DNA of 64,000 nt, from assembly GCA_905182995.1 (NCBI GenBank), contig CAJJDP010000069.1, forward strand, positions 386,612 to 450,611, in the 5' to 3' direction. Origin of the DNA: Paramecium octaurelia (taxonomy: Eukaryota; Ciliophora; Oligohymenophorea; Peniculida; Parameciidae). The notes beneath the pieces were generated by a model. It saw nothing but the letters and a program-made list of their open reading frames with translations, made no database searches and was not told where the DNA came from. The position numbers and the translations under genes were made by a program. This document shows positions 38,946 through 51,579 of the stretch, one piece after another. Position 1 is the first letter of the stretch. The number at the start of each line of letters is the position of its first letter.

Positions 38946-39480
38946 TCAAAAAGTGGAAATGGTTTTTTGCTTGTCGAAGTATAACACCAAATGCTTTAGT
39001 GTTTGTGAAGACTCAGAAGCACACTTTTAAGTTTCACTCTTGGGATTGTAGTTCTCAGGAAGAAAGCATAACGTGGGAGCTGATACATCAACCTTTAAAG
39101 CAAACATTTTGTAAGTGAGCTTCTCTGTATCAATTCTTTAATATCCTTCTGATGACATAATTCTTTTTTTCTTAAATTCATTTTCCCAGTTGTAACCCAC
39201 CCTAATTTATGACCTAGAGTTAACATTAAGTAATTGAATGGCCTCCTATATCCCGGTTAGCAGATGATTTTTCTCTAGGTAATATCAAACAGATAAAAAA
39301 ACCATTCTTAAGGTCTTCTTCGTTTTTTTACTCTGAAAGATCAAAGGATTTTCAACAATAATCTACTTTCTTGGGTGCAACTCTCTTTACGATTTTAGAT
39401 ATACACTATTTATGTGCAGCTGATTATATATTAGGAAAGCCACAGGTTGCAAGAGAGATTCCCTATTTACTTACTTATTT
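38946..39480 (-). pseudogene. Decayed gene fragment
   Basis: The reverse strand reads VKRVAPKKVDYC, an in-frame TGA, KSFDLSEQKNEEDLKNGFFI...SSANRDIGGHSIT, then after a frame change RVGYNWENEFKKKRIMSSEG...KMFALKVDVSAPTLCFLPEN...LKHLVLYFDKQKTISTF and TGA at 38946. Composition is clearly protein-like, but one TGA and one unexplained shift remain, and no start is visible. No family recognised. Confidence 0.5.
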
Positions 39481-40661
39481 CAGAATAAAACTTTTATGAA
39501 TTCTTATTCCAACACTAAAAAGCCATTCTAGCATCTAAAGGAACCAAAGTAAACTCAACAGGAGATTTTACTTTTGATCAAATTATTACCATTCATTATA
39601 GTTTACAATGTACTTATAAAATGAGTGCAATTATTCATAAATCTGTGGTAATTAGACAATTAAAAAGGTTATTACGATCATCCTAAGATCTAAATCATAA
39701 TATCTTAGTATAGCAAATATTTATTGAAAGTTGTAATAACTCCTGGATTTATATTATAAAAGTTAATATTTTGATTGTTCTATAATAATAGAATGTATAT
39801 TAAAAATATTTGATTTGTGGATTATTAATATTATTAATATATATAAACATTTTCAAGTTATTAAATATTTTTCTAATTTAATTCTAAAATTTGTCTACCT
39901 TTCACGTTAACCATACAAGTAATGCTTAATATACAATTCAATTATAATTCTACACTTTTTAGTCTTAGTTGATATATTAAACTTAATTTTTATTAATATT
40001 AAGCACACCACATGAATAGCATGTCCAAATTAATTGTACTATTCTAGAACATTATTTTGGAAAAGCAATTCAAGCTTTAAACAGGAGTCTCAAATTCATC
40101 TGTTAAAATTGTAATCTGTTTTTATTTATTGACTTTTTGAATATTGAAAGTGAAATTTTTTTTAAATTGTGCAAGATCTTTAATAGCTCAAATTAAATTT
40201 AAAAATCTACACCTTTATAATAATACCCATTTTCATAATACAATAATGGAGTTATTTAAATGATTTTACAATTCATATTATTGTCTTTTAGATTTTGGAC
40301 TATGAAAGCGTATAATTAAATTTATAGTTGTATTATAACATTTTTGTTTTACATTTAAAATGGATTTGAAATCATTATAAAAAAATTTATATTTTGTGAT
40401 TTAACAATTATGAGTTTTATTAATAATTTTTGAATAAATTTTTTACTCAAAATTTATACCTAATAGTACACTATTAGGTATTATGCTTAATTCTTATCTA
40501 TTTTAATTTTTTCATATTCAAAACTTACTCCATATCCACACATTATATAAAAATGGTAATTTAATTGGAAAAAGATTAAAATTTTTAAAGATCCTAATAA
40601 TGCTTCAAAATTCAAATTAATTAGAAAAATCATTATTAAATAAAATAAGATTTAATAAAAT
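39481..40661. other. Intergenic, no gene seen
   Basis: AT-rich, no supported coding frame. An imperfect palindrome, CTAATAGTACACTATTAG, lies near 40461; it could be a hairpin but no role can be assigned. Confidence 0.4.
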
Positions 40662-42854
40662 ATGCTAGAGTGCTAAGAATAAGATCATAATTAATAAGAG
40701 ATAATATTAATCTGTGTCAATGTAGATTGTTAAATAAGAAGATCATGTTGTTTAGATTGTGTTATAAAGCACAATTCACATAAAAAAGATCTGAAATCAA
40801 TTCAACAAATTACAAAATGGAAAAAAAGTACAACCTAAAGCTATGAAATATATTAGTAAAAGATTAATTAGATTGTTGAAATAATTAGTTAAGCTCAAAA
40901 ATATTTATCGAATATGGGTTAGGATTTAGAAAAATCATTTGATGAAATCGTGAATGATGAGTTTGAAAAGTAAGTTTGCAATTTATTAAAAATCCAGTAA
41001 TTATCATCATCTTTTAATTCACTAACATCCAACCTAGAGACCTTGATGGAACCTATTTCTTCGATGTTTTCTATAGTTGAAGCATCTTCAAAAGACAAAT
41101 GGGTTAAGGCATAGCCATCTCTGCATATCACTAATGATAAATAATAATAAACTTTTGGCTAGGAATAACAAATACAAAAGGAATAACAAATTGATTTTGA
41201 AAATTAAGGCCTTAAGCAATAAAAATAATTGAAAACCTTAAGGAATTTAGATTTAATTAGGAAGGAGAATGATCTTGATATTTATTAATTTCCTTTGATT
41301 TACAAATAACAAATTGGATGTATTGAGGAATATAAAACAATAATTTTAATAGGAACTTAAAATTCATAAAAGTAGAATTTAATAAATTTATTTGTAAATT
41401 ATTATTATGATGTTGAATTTTCAGATGGTTATAGGTTTGAAATAGATGATAAGATTGATATAAGTAAAGATAAATAAAATGATGAATATGAAGAAATGAA
41501 AGTTTATTATATTAGACCATCAAATGGATAATCAGGACTTAGAATTATATATACACCAGATTATAATGATGATTTAATTTATGAGGATTAACAAATATTC
41601 AATAGAATATTCAATGGAATATCTAATTCAACTTAACTTAATCAAAATATACTAATTGGTTTTGTTATTCCATAATAAGTGTAAATAGGAACATTTTTTA
41701 TGTTGGAATCTATTTTAAGTAAATTCCCAAATATATTAATCAATAATATACTCTTTCTATTTCCAGATTGTACAGATGATTATCCTAAACAAAAACAAAT
41801 ACTATAATCTAAAACAGAAATCATTCATGGGATACCATCTCCTATTTCCTAAATGATACCAAAAATAAATAATGTTTGGTATCTCAAATTTAATACTAAT
41901 GTATTATATCTAGAAAATTAAAACTAACAAAATCAATTTCTTTGGCAAATGGGAAAAAATAGTTTTTAATTACTTTTAAACGATTATCTATCAAATAAAA
42001 TTAATTGCAATATATTATAGGAGATGAAGTGTAAGTATGATGAATTTTTAAAAGTTCTTGATTTTTCAGTGTTTGCGCAAAAAATGAAGTTAATGTTCTT
42101 GGATTTGTATAAAAGAGATAATTTTCAAATCGAATCTTAATAGAAATTTGAAAACTTTCAACAATAACTGTTAGAGTTTATAAATTTACAAAGTGTACCA
42201 TATATGAACAATGGTTGTCTTTATTATTAATATCATTTAGAATTTGGGCACTTTAAAGAATCTGTTGAAAAAATTATGAAAGACTTAAATGACTTCATTG
42301 AGTAAAATTCTAAAAAATTTGAGTAATTCTAATCCTTAATAAACAACAAAAAATTATATAATTAAGACTTTGAAGAGTTTTATTAAAATTTTAAGAATTT
42401 TGGAAATTTCATGAAGTAATAATATCATTCATAGCAATTATATTTCAAATTTAATTCAATATTAGTTTCTATAAATCACAGTTAATGGAGATATTATGAA
42501 AATTTAATTTCCAAGGAATAAAGTTCAACGAAAGAAGGGTGGAAAGAAAGAGTGTAACTATTAACAAAAAAAAGTAAATGCTTTTAATATTTTGATGATA
42601 TCAACAAAGCACCAAATTTAAAGCAACTAATAAAATAATGGAGTGATTAATATTTTAGTGAAAAGTAGTGTACTTGTATTTAGTATAAGTAAATTTCATG
42701 GAATTGGTCTATTAACTATGAGAATATTCAAACTCCTTTTGTAGAATTATTTAAGAATTATGAAAAAATAACAATTACAAAAAGAATATCGGAGGATTGT
42801 GAAAAAAATTTTGACGATTTGATTCTGAAATTTATGCAAGATATATTTAATTGA
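40662..42854 (+). CDS. B-box/coiled-coil protein with a degenerate GTPase-like domain
   Basis: 730 residues, one exon, ATG at 40662 to TGA at 42852, 2,193 bases. Residues 18-47 resemble a B-box zinc finger (ICVNVDC...CCLDCVIKHNSH). Residues 50-210 are Gln/Lys/Glu-rich coiled coil. A GTPase-like block follows: TIILIGTQNSQKQN at about 227-240 aligns with a P-loop (GxxxxGKS/T), but the second Gly is Gln and the Ser/Thr after Lys is Gln; RIIYTPDYNDD sits where a DTPG-type switch would be, and LFLFPDCTDD where a base-recognition motif would be. Nucleotide binding is therefore probably lost. The C-terminal 300 residues are helical. It lies between the two Cys-rich membrane genes. The fold assignment is by motif order only. 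Confidence 0.8.
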
Positions 42855-42916
42855 TTATTTAATCATTATCTTATATTGTTTTATTAAATTAATATTTTAT
42901 ACAAATATAAAATTGA

Positions 42917-43484
42917 TTTTGCATATCTCATTTGAATAAAACTCTAATATTAATATCACTCTACAGAGATTTAAAGCGAATTTTTAAAGTATTTCGAGTA
43001 GACCTTAGGATGCAACTAGAAAAAATGATTTGAAATTATTTACTCAGAAGTATTTCAACAATAATTTTTTAACTGTTTTAATGGTTTTGAATAGCAATCA
43101 AAAGAACATTACCAAAGAAGCAAAATCTGCTATAATTAAGAGAATTTTATCTTAATAACATTTCAAAGGCAATTTCATTATGTCATTATAATCTCTATAA
43201 TTTACAAATTCTTTATTTTCTTTTTAATATTTTATATTCCTTCAATTTGTTTGTACATTTTCATTTAGGCAATAGTACCTTTATATGGATTAGAAAGATT
43301 ATTTTGCTTAAAAGTACTTTATATGCAATTTGATGATGATTAAATAGAGGTAGATTTATCTTCACAAGGAGACATTTCATTTAGATTGTACATTCTTTTT
43401 TTATTGCTTATGATTAAAGATATCCAAGATCAACTCCAAAGAATTAAAATTAGACATAATAGACCAGAGTCGATATCAGTTTGA
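42917..43484 (+). CDS. Small protein with an LYR-like N-terminus; start uncertain
   Basis: Two 20-nt introns (GTATTTCGAG...CCTTAG near 42989-43008 and GTTTGTACAT...TTTAG near 43249-43268) join three exons into one frame of 175 codons with TGA at 43482. It reads SLYRDLKRIFKDATRKNDLK..., then VLNSNQKNITKEAKSAIIKR, and after the second intron AIVPLYGLERLFCLKVLYMQ...DISFRLYILFLLLMIKDIQD. LYRDL resembles the LYR motif of mitochondrial Fe-S/complex-assembly factors, but the rest does not clearly match that family. No in-frame ATG is visible downstream of the TGA at 42914, so the first exon is missing or the start lies behind another intron. It begins 60 bp after the pseudo-GTPase gene. Confidence 0.55.
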
Positions 43485-44498
43485 AAAAAAATCTCTTCTT
43501 TCTACTTTAATTTTCTTTGACGAGCTAATCTCTAGAAAAATAAGAAATTATTAATTTTTTACAAAAATCTATCTGAATTTTAAACTGCTTATTTGAATCT
43601 TTTCTTATCATAAAGATATTTAATTTTCATGATAGAATAAATTAAAGAAACCTTGTATATATAGAACAATATCAATTTCCTTAGCTTTAGCTTTTTACAA
43701 GAAAGTTGAATTTATCTATTTTCTTAGGTTATCTATATATTTCTTTTATTATCCATTAGTGAATTTAAAGGAATATTCTTATTTCCTATCCTTACATGTG
43801 CCCATGTTTATATAAATTTCAAGGTAATTCTTGAACTATTTACAGATTTCTTCAGATGTTTAGTTAAACCCCCCTATCCTTCTTATTTAATTAAAATATT
43901 GTAAAAAGTAGTTCTTTTCTGAAATCTGATATCTAGGAAATCATCTTCCACCGTAAGGGAGAGAATTTAATTTGTCCATTTGAACCAAAAATTAAAAATC
44001 CAAACAATTTAAATTTATCTGACTAAACAAAAGCAAAAATATTAATTAAAATAGATTGAAAAATGTATTGTGATTAACAAATATCAGAATTGATAAAATG
44101 AATTCTCTTTCAAAGTCTATTTAAAATATTGACTTAATTTATAAATAAAAAAAAATTTATAAGTTGTAGTTAACAAATATTATCATAATTCAGTTATTCG
44201 TTATTAATTAAAGATTAAAGATTAAATTTAAAGTTTTAATGCTTTAATTATCTATTATTTAAACTCGCGTTTGAATGTTCTTCAAAACCTTTGATGTATC
44301 AAAAGTTTTTGATTTCATTAAATCCTATTTTTTGATAAAGTGCCTTCAACAACTATAGTTTCAAACTTAAAAATATTCCTACATTCAGTATTATTTTCAT
44401 TAAAAAGAACATAAATTTTGGACTAAAATATGAAATTATTACTCTTTATTTGTTCTACATTATTTCACAATAAATATGCATGCTAATCATTCTTTTAA
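43485..44498. other. Intergenic, no gene seen
   Basis: No supported gene. An AAAGATTAAAGATTAAA direct repeat lies near 44210. Confidence 0.45.
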
Positions 44499-44795
44499 TC
44501 AATATTTTAGAATAGATTTCTTTATCACTTTCTCCACTTTTTCTTTAATTTTAATAATTACAAAATAAATATTTCTTTTATATATAAATAATGTTAAGAA
44601 ATAAATTTTTTTAATTTTCCTTACTATATACAAATTGAATTTTTCATTCTTTTGGCTAATAATATTAATATATATATTCGAGCTTTCTTCTTTAATTTTG
44701 GATTTAGCTCTATTTCTTTGCTGATAACAAAATATAAGAATTAATGAATCTTTAATGTTTATAGCCAATGATTCATTTAGAATATTAGATTTCAA
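44499..44795 (-). CDS. Possible small Lys/Ile-rich protein
   Basis: A 98-residue frame from ATG (MKSNILNESLAINIKDSLI) to the sequence SILKY, followed by TGA. It contains no TAA or TAG, unlike real genes in this window, which use them for most glutamines, and it is very rich in Lys and Ile as expected of AT-rich noncoding DNA. It starts 60 bp from the start of the divergent Cys-rich gene. Weak support only. Confidence 0.2.
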   Translation of the reverse strand: MKSNILNESLAINIKDSLILIFCYQQRNRAKSKIKEESSNIYINIISQKNEKFNLYIVRKIKKIYFLTLFIYKRNIYFVIIKIKEKVEKVIKKSILKY

Positions 44796-44855
44796 CTATC
44801 ATGATATAAAACTAGTATATATAATCAAATTTTTTTTTGTAATTTTCAAATCAAG

Positions 44856-47800
44856 ATGAAACCTATATTCGTTGCCTTATATCTGATACTTCATCTATAA
44901 TTGGTAATTAATATACCTTGTGAATGTGCTCATATAAAGGAGGAATAATAGTGTAATAATTCTCAAAAATGTTTGTGGAACGTTATGGTAGAAAAATGTA
45001 TATACCAGAAAAATATTGGATATAATAATGAGATGACATCATATTGTTCATAATTTATAGAAGAAGAGTGCATTTTAAGCAAAAGATGTGCATTTCACTT
45101 AGGTAAATGCTAAGACTTTACAAAATGCGACAGCTTATTAAAGGATAAATGTTCATAATCATCAATTTGGTGTATTTCAAATGGATAAAGTTGTATTCCT
45201 AAAAGTGAATGTTAAGAATATTATAATAGAGAGGCTTGTCAAAACAAGAACATCCATGGTAAATATTGTGTTTGGAAAACAACAAATAATTAATAATAGA
45301 GATGTTAGGATATTGAAAGCTGTGAAGATTTGCCTTTATCATTACTTACTGATAATGAATGTAGAGAATAACTTCACTATTGTACAACTTCAATTTAAGG
45401 TGGATGTATTAGATAAAAAGATAATTGCTATGAGTATGTATTCCAAGAATAATGTTATCTAATTAGCCTTAATATTAAATGTTTCTGGGAAGAAGAGTCA
45501 CAATAATGTTTAGAAAAAAAGTGTTCAAACAAACTTTTAAGAACCCATGAACAATGTTCATAATTTTTGCCTAATTGTACAACTAATGGGATACATTGTA
45601 TTGAAAGATTGTCATGTCATTTATACCAATTTTAATCAGGATGTATAAGAGATAATTAAGGAATGACTTGTGTTTATTATTAAGGGAGGTGCTATTCTAA
45701 AACTTGCGATCAAGCACCATATACGGTGAAATCAATGATTTAATGTTAATTGTTTCAAAGTGAAAGTTAGGAATGTGTTCCAAAAAGAAATGGTGGATGC
45801 ATGAATAAACCAAATTTATGTAATTAATTAGAAACATAAGATGCTTGCTAAATAGTTACATAAAATGATGGTGATCTTTGTTTTTGGATTAATTAACAAT
45901 CTATATGCAAAGTAAAAGAGTGTGTTGATGCTCCTCTAAACTTTGATCATGATTAATGTATAAGTTGGCTTCATGACTATGAATGTATTGGTTCTTTGGG
46001 GAATGGTTGTATCTAGAATGTTGAAAATTGTAATTAAATAAAGAATTTGAAAAGTTGTGTTAAAAATAAAAATAAAAAGAAATGCGTCATAGAAAATGGT
46101 GAATGTGTTGAAGAGGAATGTTTTAATTTTAAATATCCCCTATATGATTCTCATTAAAAATGTTAAGATAGGATGAGTCTTTGCATTTATAATTATTTGA
46201 ATAAGAGCTGTGTCAATAAAGAATGCTAAAACTTATCTGAAAAAGACTGCAATTATGATTTTAATTTCAATAAATGTTTCCTTCCATCTGGTTGTGCACA
46301 TAAAAGATGCGAATTAGCTTAATTATCAAAAAATTCATATGAAGATTGTCAAAATTGGGATGTTAGATGCACCATAAATATAGTTGTAATAAATAATGAG
46401 TAATTCATCTATGGATGTATAACATAATATCTAGATTGTAATCAATATAAGTATTAATAACAATGTAGATCAACCTTACAAGGAATACAATGTTATTGGA
46501 ATTTAGAAAAATCGGAATGTGAGTTCTAGACGTGTAATAATGCTCCCATCTCATTCAATACAATAAATTAATGTTAAGAATGGGTTAAGTATCATAATTA
46601 GAAATGTGTCAATAAATAGAATGGTGGATGCATAGAGCAATTTCCATTATGTGAATAATTAACTGAAGAGTTACAATGTAATATTGGTTCATTAAATAGT
46701 TTATGTTATTGGAATACATAAATGAATTATTGTGAAAAAAGAACTTGCATGAATGCAAGTATAACAATTAATACTAATTTGTAATGTAGGTAATGGCTAT
46801 CATCTTGTAAATTAAATTAATCTGGATCTGGATGCGAAATTGACTCTGGTCTCTATGATTTATGTACTGATGCACCAGAAACAGATCAGTTTAACACCCA
46901 TGAAGAATGCTAAGCTTGGAATCCGAAATGCACTTTAAAATTTGGTTCTACATGTGCTAATAAATTAGAATGCTAAAACTATTTATCAGAAAAAGAATGC
47001 AAAATTGATATTAATAATCAACCTTGTAAATGGAATGTAAATTCATGTATTTCTATAAAATGTAGTGATTATCCAGGTACTCCACTTGAATATAAGGATT
47101 GCTTTTTATTTTCTAATATCTGTACAATTTCAACTTAAATGGTGGAGTGCAGAACAAAACAACCTAATTGCAGTAGCTATCTTATTAGAGAAGATTGCAA
47201 TGTTAATTTAGATGGGGATAAATGTTCAACAATTGGCTCTACTTGTGTTGAAGTAAAAAATTAACCGAGTTCTCTAAGTCATAATTGTAATTATGAGGAC
47301 CTTTCAAAGGGATTTTTATATCAATATTATGCAAAAATGTGTATCGAGTCACCTCAAAGTTGTAATTCACTTACTGAAAATGATTGCTAATAGTTAACAA
47401 CAAGAAATAATGAACTCTGCTCCTGGGATGGTACTCAATGTCTCATGATAACGTCAAACTCTTAAGTAGACTGTAGGAATTAGATTGTATTATTTTATAA
47501 TTTTAATTTAGAGCCTTACTTAAGTAGAATGTAAGAATTACTCAAATATCTGTGAATTAGATTTTATCTAATTTGCACGTTGTACATATTCCACATGTGG
47601 AAGTGTTTAAGAACATCAATGCAATTTTATTACATTAAATAGGAATGTGTAATGCACTTGGAATTCTTAGACTTGTCAAGTTAGAACATGTTTTAACATG
47701 AATGAAGAATTCACATCTACTTATTAATGCATTTTGTGGTTAGATTCTTGTACATACGATCAAAGCAAGAAAGCCTGTGTTAATAGAAGATTTTGCAGTT

Positions 47801-50800
47801 AAGAAAGTGAGGAATTATTATGTGCCAAAGCTTCGTATTTCACATCAAATCAATAAAAAATATATTGCTATTGGAATGTAGGTATCTGCACTGATATAAC
47901 AGATTGTTCCCAAATTTCAAATTCAACATCTCATAGAATGTGTTCGGATAAACTATCAACTTGCACATCCTTAACAACTTCTAGAACTGCTTAATGTATT
48001 GAAGCACCATTATTTTGCAACTAAATTTAAGAAAAAAGTTAATGCTTTAGAAATTCAAAATATGAATTGTGCCAATGGATTAATGGTTAATGCTGGTAAA
48101 AAAGATGTTCTCTTGGTGGTAGGTAAAAGCCAGAGACCTATATTTCTTGTTAAAGAAATCCAAGATCCCCATTTTGTGTGTTCAATCAATAAACTGGAAG
48201 ATGTGAAGAATTTACAAAATGTTAATTTATTCCGAACTTACGTTAAAATGAAAGAAATTGCGCTAAATATAGCTCCTTATGTAGGATTAATGAATAATAT
48301 AATACTTGTATTAGAAATACAAAATGTACATAAGCAACCACCTACTATCAATATAATTGCGATTTATTTCTTTTGCATAGAAAATGTCGAAGAAAAAAAT
48401 ACAATACTAGTTGTTAACCTTTGGCTTAAACCTGCTCCAATTATAATATTTAAAGAAATTGCTTCTTAGATTACGAATAAAAGAAATGTTACTGGAAAAC
48501 AACTTCAAATAAATGTGTCAATTTCTCATGCTCAGAAATTGATCAAGAAGTTAAAACTCACTAAGATTGCTAATCTATATCCTCAAATTGTACAATTTCA
48601 ATTGTGAATTTACAATATTCATGTATAGATTTACTTAAATGCAATTAATATTTATATGAATATCAATGTGTTATTGATTAAAATAATTAGGTATGCAGTT
48701 GGATTGATGATAAATGTATTCTAGACAATTGCAAGAATTCAGCAAAGAATACTGTCTATGATATTTAATTATGCGAATAATATTATGGAAGTAATTGCAC
48801 AATTAATGAGGATAGATCTGGTTGCATTTTTAAATAGAAAATGTGCAAATATTATAACTAGTTTTAATGCTTAACCCCTGATTAAAAAAACCTGTTTGGA
48901 GAATCTTGTTTTTGGGATTAGCTTAATTAAATATGTTCAGAAACAATTTGTGATTCAGCTCCTTCTCATTTTAATTAATTAATTGAATGCCAATCTTATA
49001 ATTATAACTGTTAACCATCTTATTGTCGATTAGCCAAATGTTAGGATTTTAAATATGATAGAGATAACAAATGTTCCATGACTCTTTCTAGAAATTAATG
49101 TACCAGTAATGGCTTTAGATGCATTGAAAGAAAATTATGTGAAAATGCAACTAATATTTAAGCTTGCACTTACTCTATTGATTATCTGGATTGTTAATGG
49201 ATGGAAGAGGAAAATCGATGTGTGCTTAAATCATGTATATCAGCTCCTATCTATTATTAAACACATTTGGATTGCCAAAAATACTTTCAAGGATGCACTG
49301 CTAAAGCAAATGGTGGATGTATAACAATTACCACATGTAATTCAATTTAAACTTAGGAAGGATGTTAATAGGATTAATTTAAAGCGAATTGTCTTTGGGA
49401 TGATGGTGGAAATTAATGTATATATTTGTAATGTGAAACTCTGTGTGGAGATGGTATTGTTGGAGGAGATGAAAAATGCGATGATGGAAACATTTAACCA
49501 TATGATGGATGCTATAAATGTTAAATTCAATGTTAATATGGGTGTGATATTTGCACTTAGAAAATGTGTTAAGATTGCTCTGATGGCTATGAGTTGCATC
49601 CTAATGGGCTATGCTATGAAATATGTGGAGATGGTATTATTATTGGGCAGGAAGAGTGTGAAGATATGAATGATATCCAACAGGATGGCTGCTTTAACTG
49701 TCGATTCTAATGTTAGCAATCATGCATTGTTTGTGCTTAAGGTATATGCTTAATTTGCGAATATGGATGGGATTAATACAATAACTAATGCAGATCGGTT
49801 TGCGGGAATGGTTAAATAGTTCAATAATATGAATAATGTGATGATGGTAACAATGATAATTTTGATGGTTGTGATTCAAATTGTTAGGTAGAAAAAGACT
49901 GGATTTGTAATTAATCAGATGTTACAGGACTGAGTGAATGCATTAATCAAGTAGCTCCGAAATTCTAACTATAAAATATCTCTTAGAAAAAAGATAAGGT
50001 ATAAAATATACTATTTTCATTTAACTAAGACATCAAATTGAAGGAAAAGATAAATTTAGAGGACTACATTAATCTTAACATTACAAATAATGCAGAATTT
50101 AATTTCAATATCCATCCTTTGAATGAAGCTACTCTTTAATTAAGCAATGTCTAATACATAATTGAAATAAATCTGCTTTAGTAAATAAATGAACCATATG
50201 CAACTATTTCATTTTTGAAATCAATTTTTGTTAACAACCACAATCAGGAATTAAGAGAATTATCTTAAACCATCAGCTTAGGTACTCCAATAATCTTATC
50301 TTTGGATGCATAGAAAAGATTAGAAAGTACAATTAAATTTAATGAAATAATGATATATATTTTCATCGGTTCATCTACTCTATCAGTATTAACAGGTAAC
50401 TTAGATTTATTTTTTAACATGCTAGCACTTTTATAGTAATTATCTTATGTGAGATATTTAAGTGTACCATTTCCTTCTCATTTAGAAGAGTATTTAAAAG
50501 TCTTTAAGGTTATATCTTTTTAGCCCCTCTATGATAAATTACAAATTGATTATTTCTTATCTAAGTTAAACTTTGGTAAACAACCATTTATTTAATCAAA
50601 TAGTATAAGGAAAGATGATCCAGAATTTAATAATGCATTTTTTTTAGTAAATGCGAAAACTTTTTACATTACTATGCTAACTTCGATAGCACTGTATACA
50701 ATATCTGTAATAATCAAAGGTTTAAGATATTATCTCCTTAATAAGATGTTATAAAATGTAAACTTTAGTAGACTAAAAATGATATATCAACTTCTTAAAT

Positions 50801-51579
50801 AAGTAAACAAATTTTCCTAGTAAACTTCAAAATATTTTATCTATTCAGGAATAATAAAGGTTTTCATATCCACTTAGTACCAATTAATGTATAGTGCTTA
50901 TAGTTAATGGCCATAATATTAATTTACAATACAGTTTGAAGATTGGTTCACTACTTTTAACTCTTTCAATGCTTTAATTGCAATTATATTGCCACATTTA
51001 TTTCTCTACAAATCTATTGTTGTACTAAAGAAATAATATAAACAAACAACTAAAAATAAATACTAGATATTCTATGAAAATGTTAAATCAACTTATTGGT
51101 CAAGATTCTTTATACCTTTTACAATGATCAAAGTTTCTATTTATATGGGAATTGTTTGCTTCTTGTCTAGTTCATCAATAATTTAGATTATATCATTAAC
51201 AATATTATCTAATACCTACTTTTATTATCTCTTAGTCGTTTAACCATGCACATAAAAATTAGACCTTATAAAAAATTTGGTCAGGGAATTAACATTTTTA
51301 ATTATTACTTCCTCATTTTTCCCTTATAATTAATAAATTGACGATGGAATTATCTACATCTTAGGATGGATTCATATTGGATTATTTTCTTTAATTATTG
51401 CTTCAAATATCATAATTGACTTCATAAATCAGTTATAATAATTATTAAATAAAATATCATAAAATAAACAAAGAAAGATCCTAAAGCAATAGGAATAATA
51501 GAATAATTAAAATTATAGCAGCCTAATGATTGTTTTGGACGATAATGGTAAAAAATTAATGATTTCTAGTCCAAAATGA
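44856..51579 (+). CDS. Giant Cys-rich (DUF4215-type) multi-pass membrane protein
   Basis: 2,232 residues; one 25-nt intron (47487-47511) and then an exact frame, 6,699 coding bases. ATG at 44856 begins a signal peptide (MKPIFVALYLILHLQLV). Residues about 25-1520 are some 30 imperfect Cys modules of the type C...W....C....C....C, like the periodic Cys pattern of Paramecium surface proteins. Next come DUF4215-type units (CGDGIVGGDEKCDDGN, DGCYKCQIQC, CGDGIIIGQEEC, CGNGQIVQQYEQCDDGNND), a membrane-proximal domain from about 1690, and at least six hydrophobic helices (including IMIYIFIGSSTLSVLTG, MLTSIALYTISVIIKG, ISLTILSNTYFYYLLV and IYILGWIHIGLFSLIIASNI). Almost certainly a surface glycoprotein or receptor. 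The apparent short open frames inside it in standard code are shadows. Confidence 0.93.

Noticed and set aside
47999-49669. Several 70-156-codon standard-code frames inside the giant Cys-rich gene
   Set aside because: They are other-frame shadows of the 2,232-residue gene, whose frame holds the regular cysteine pattern.
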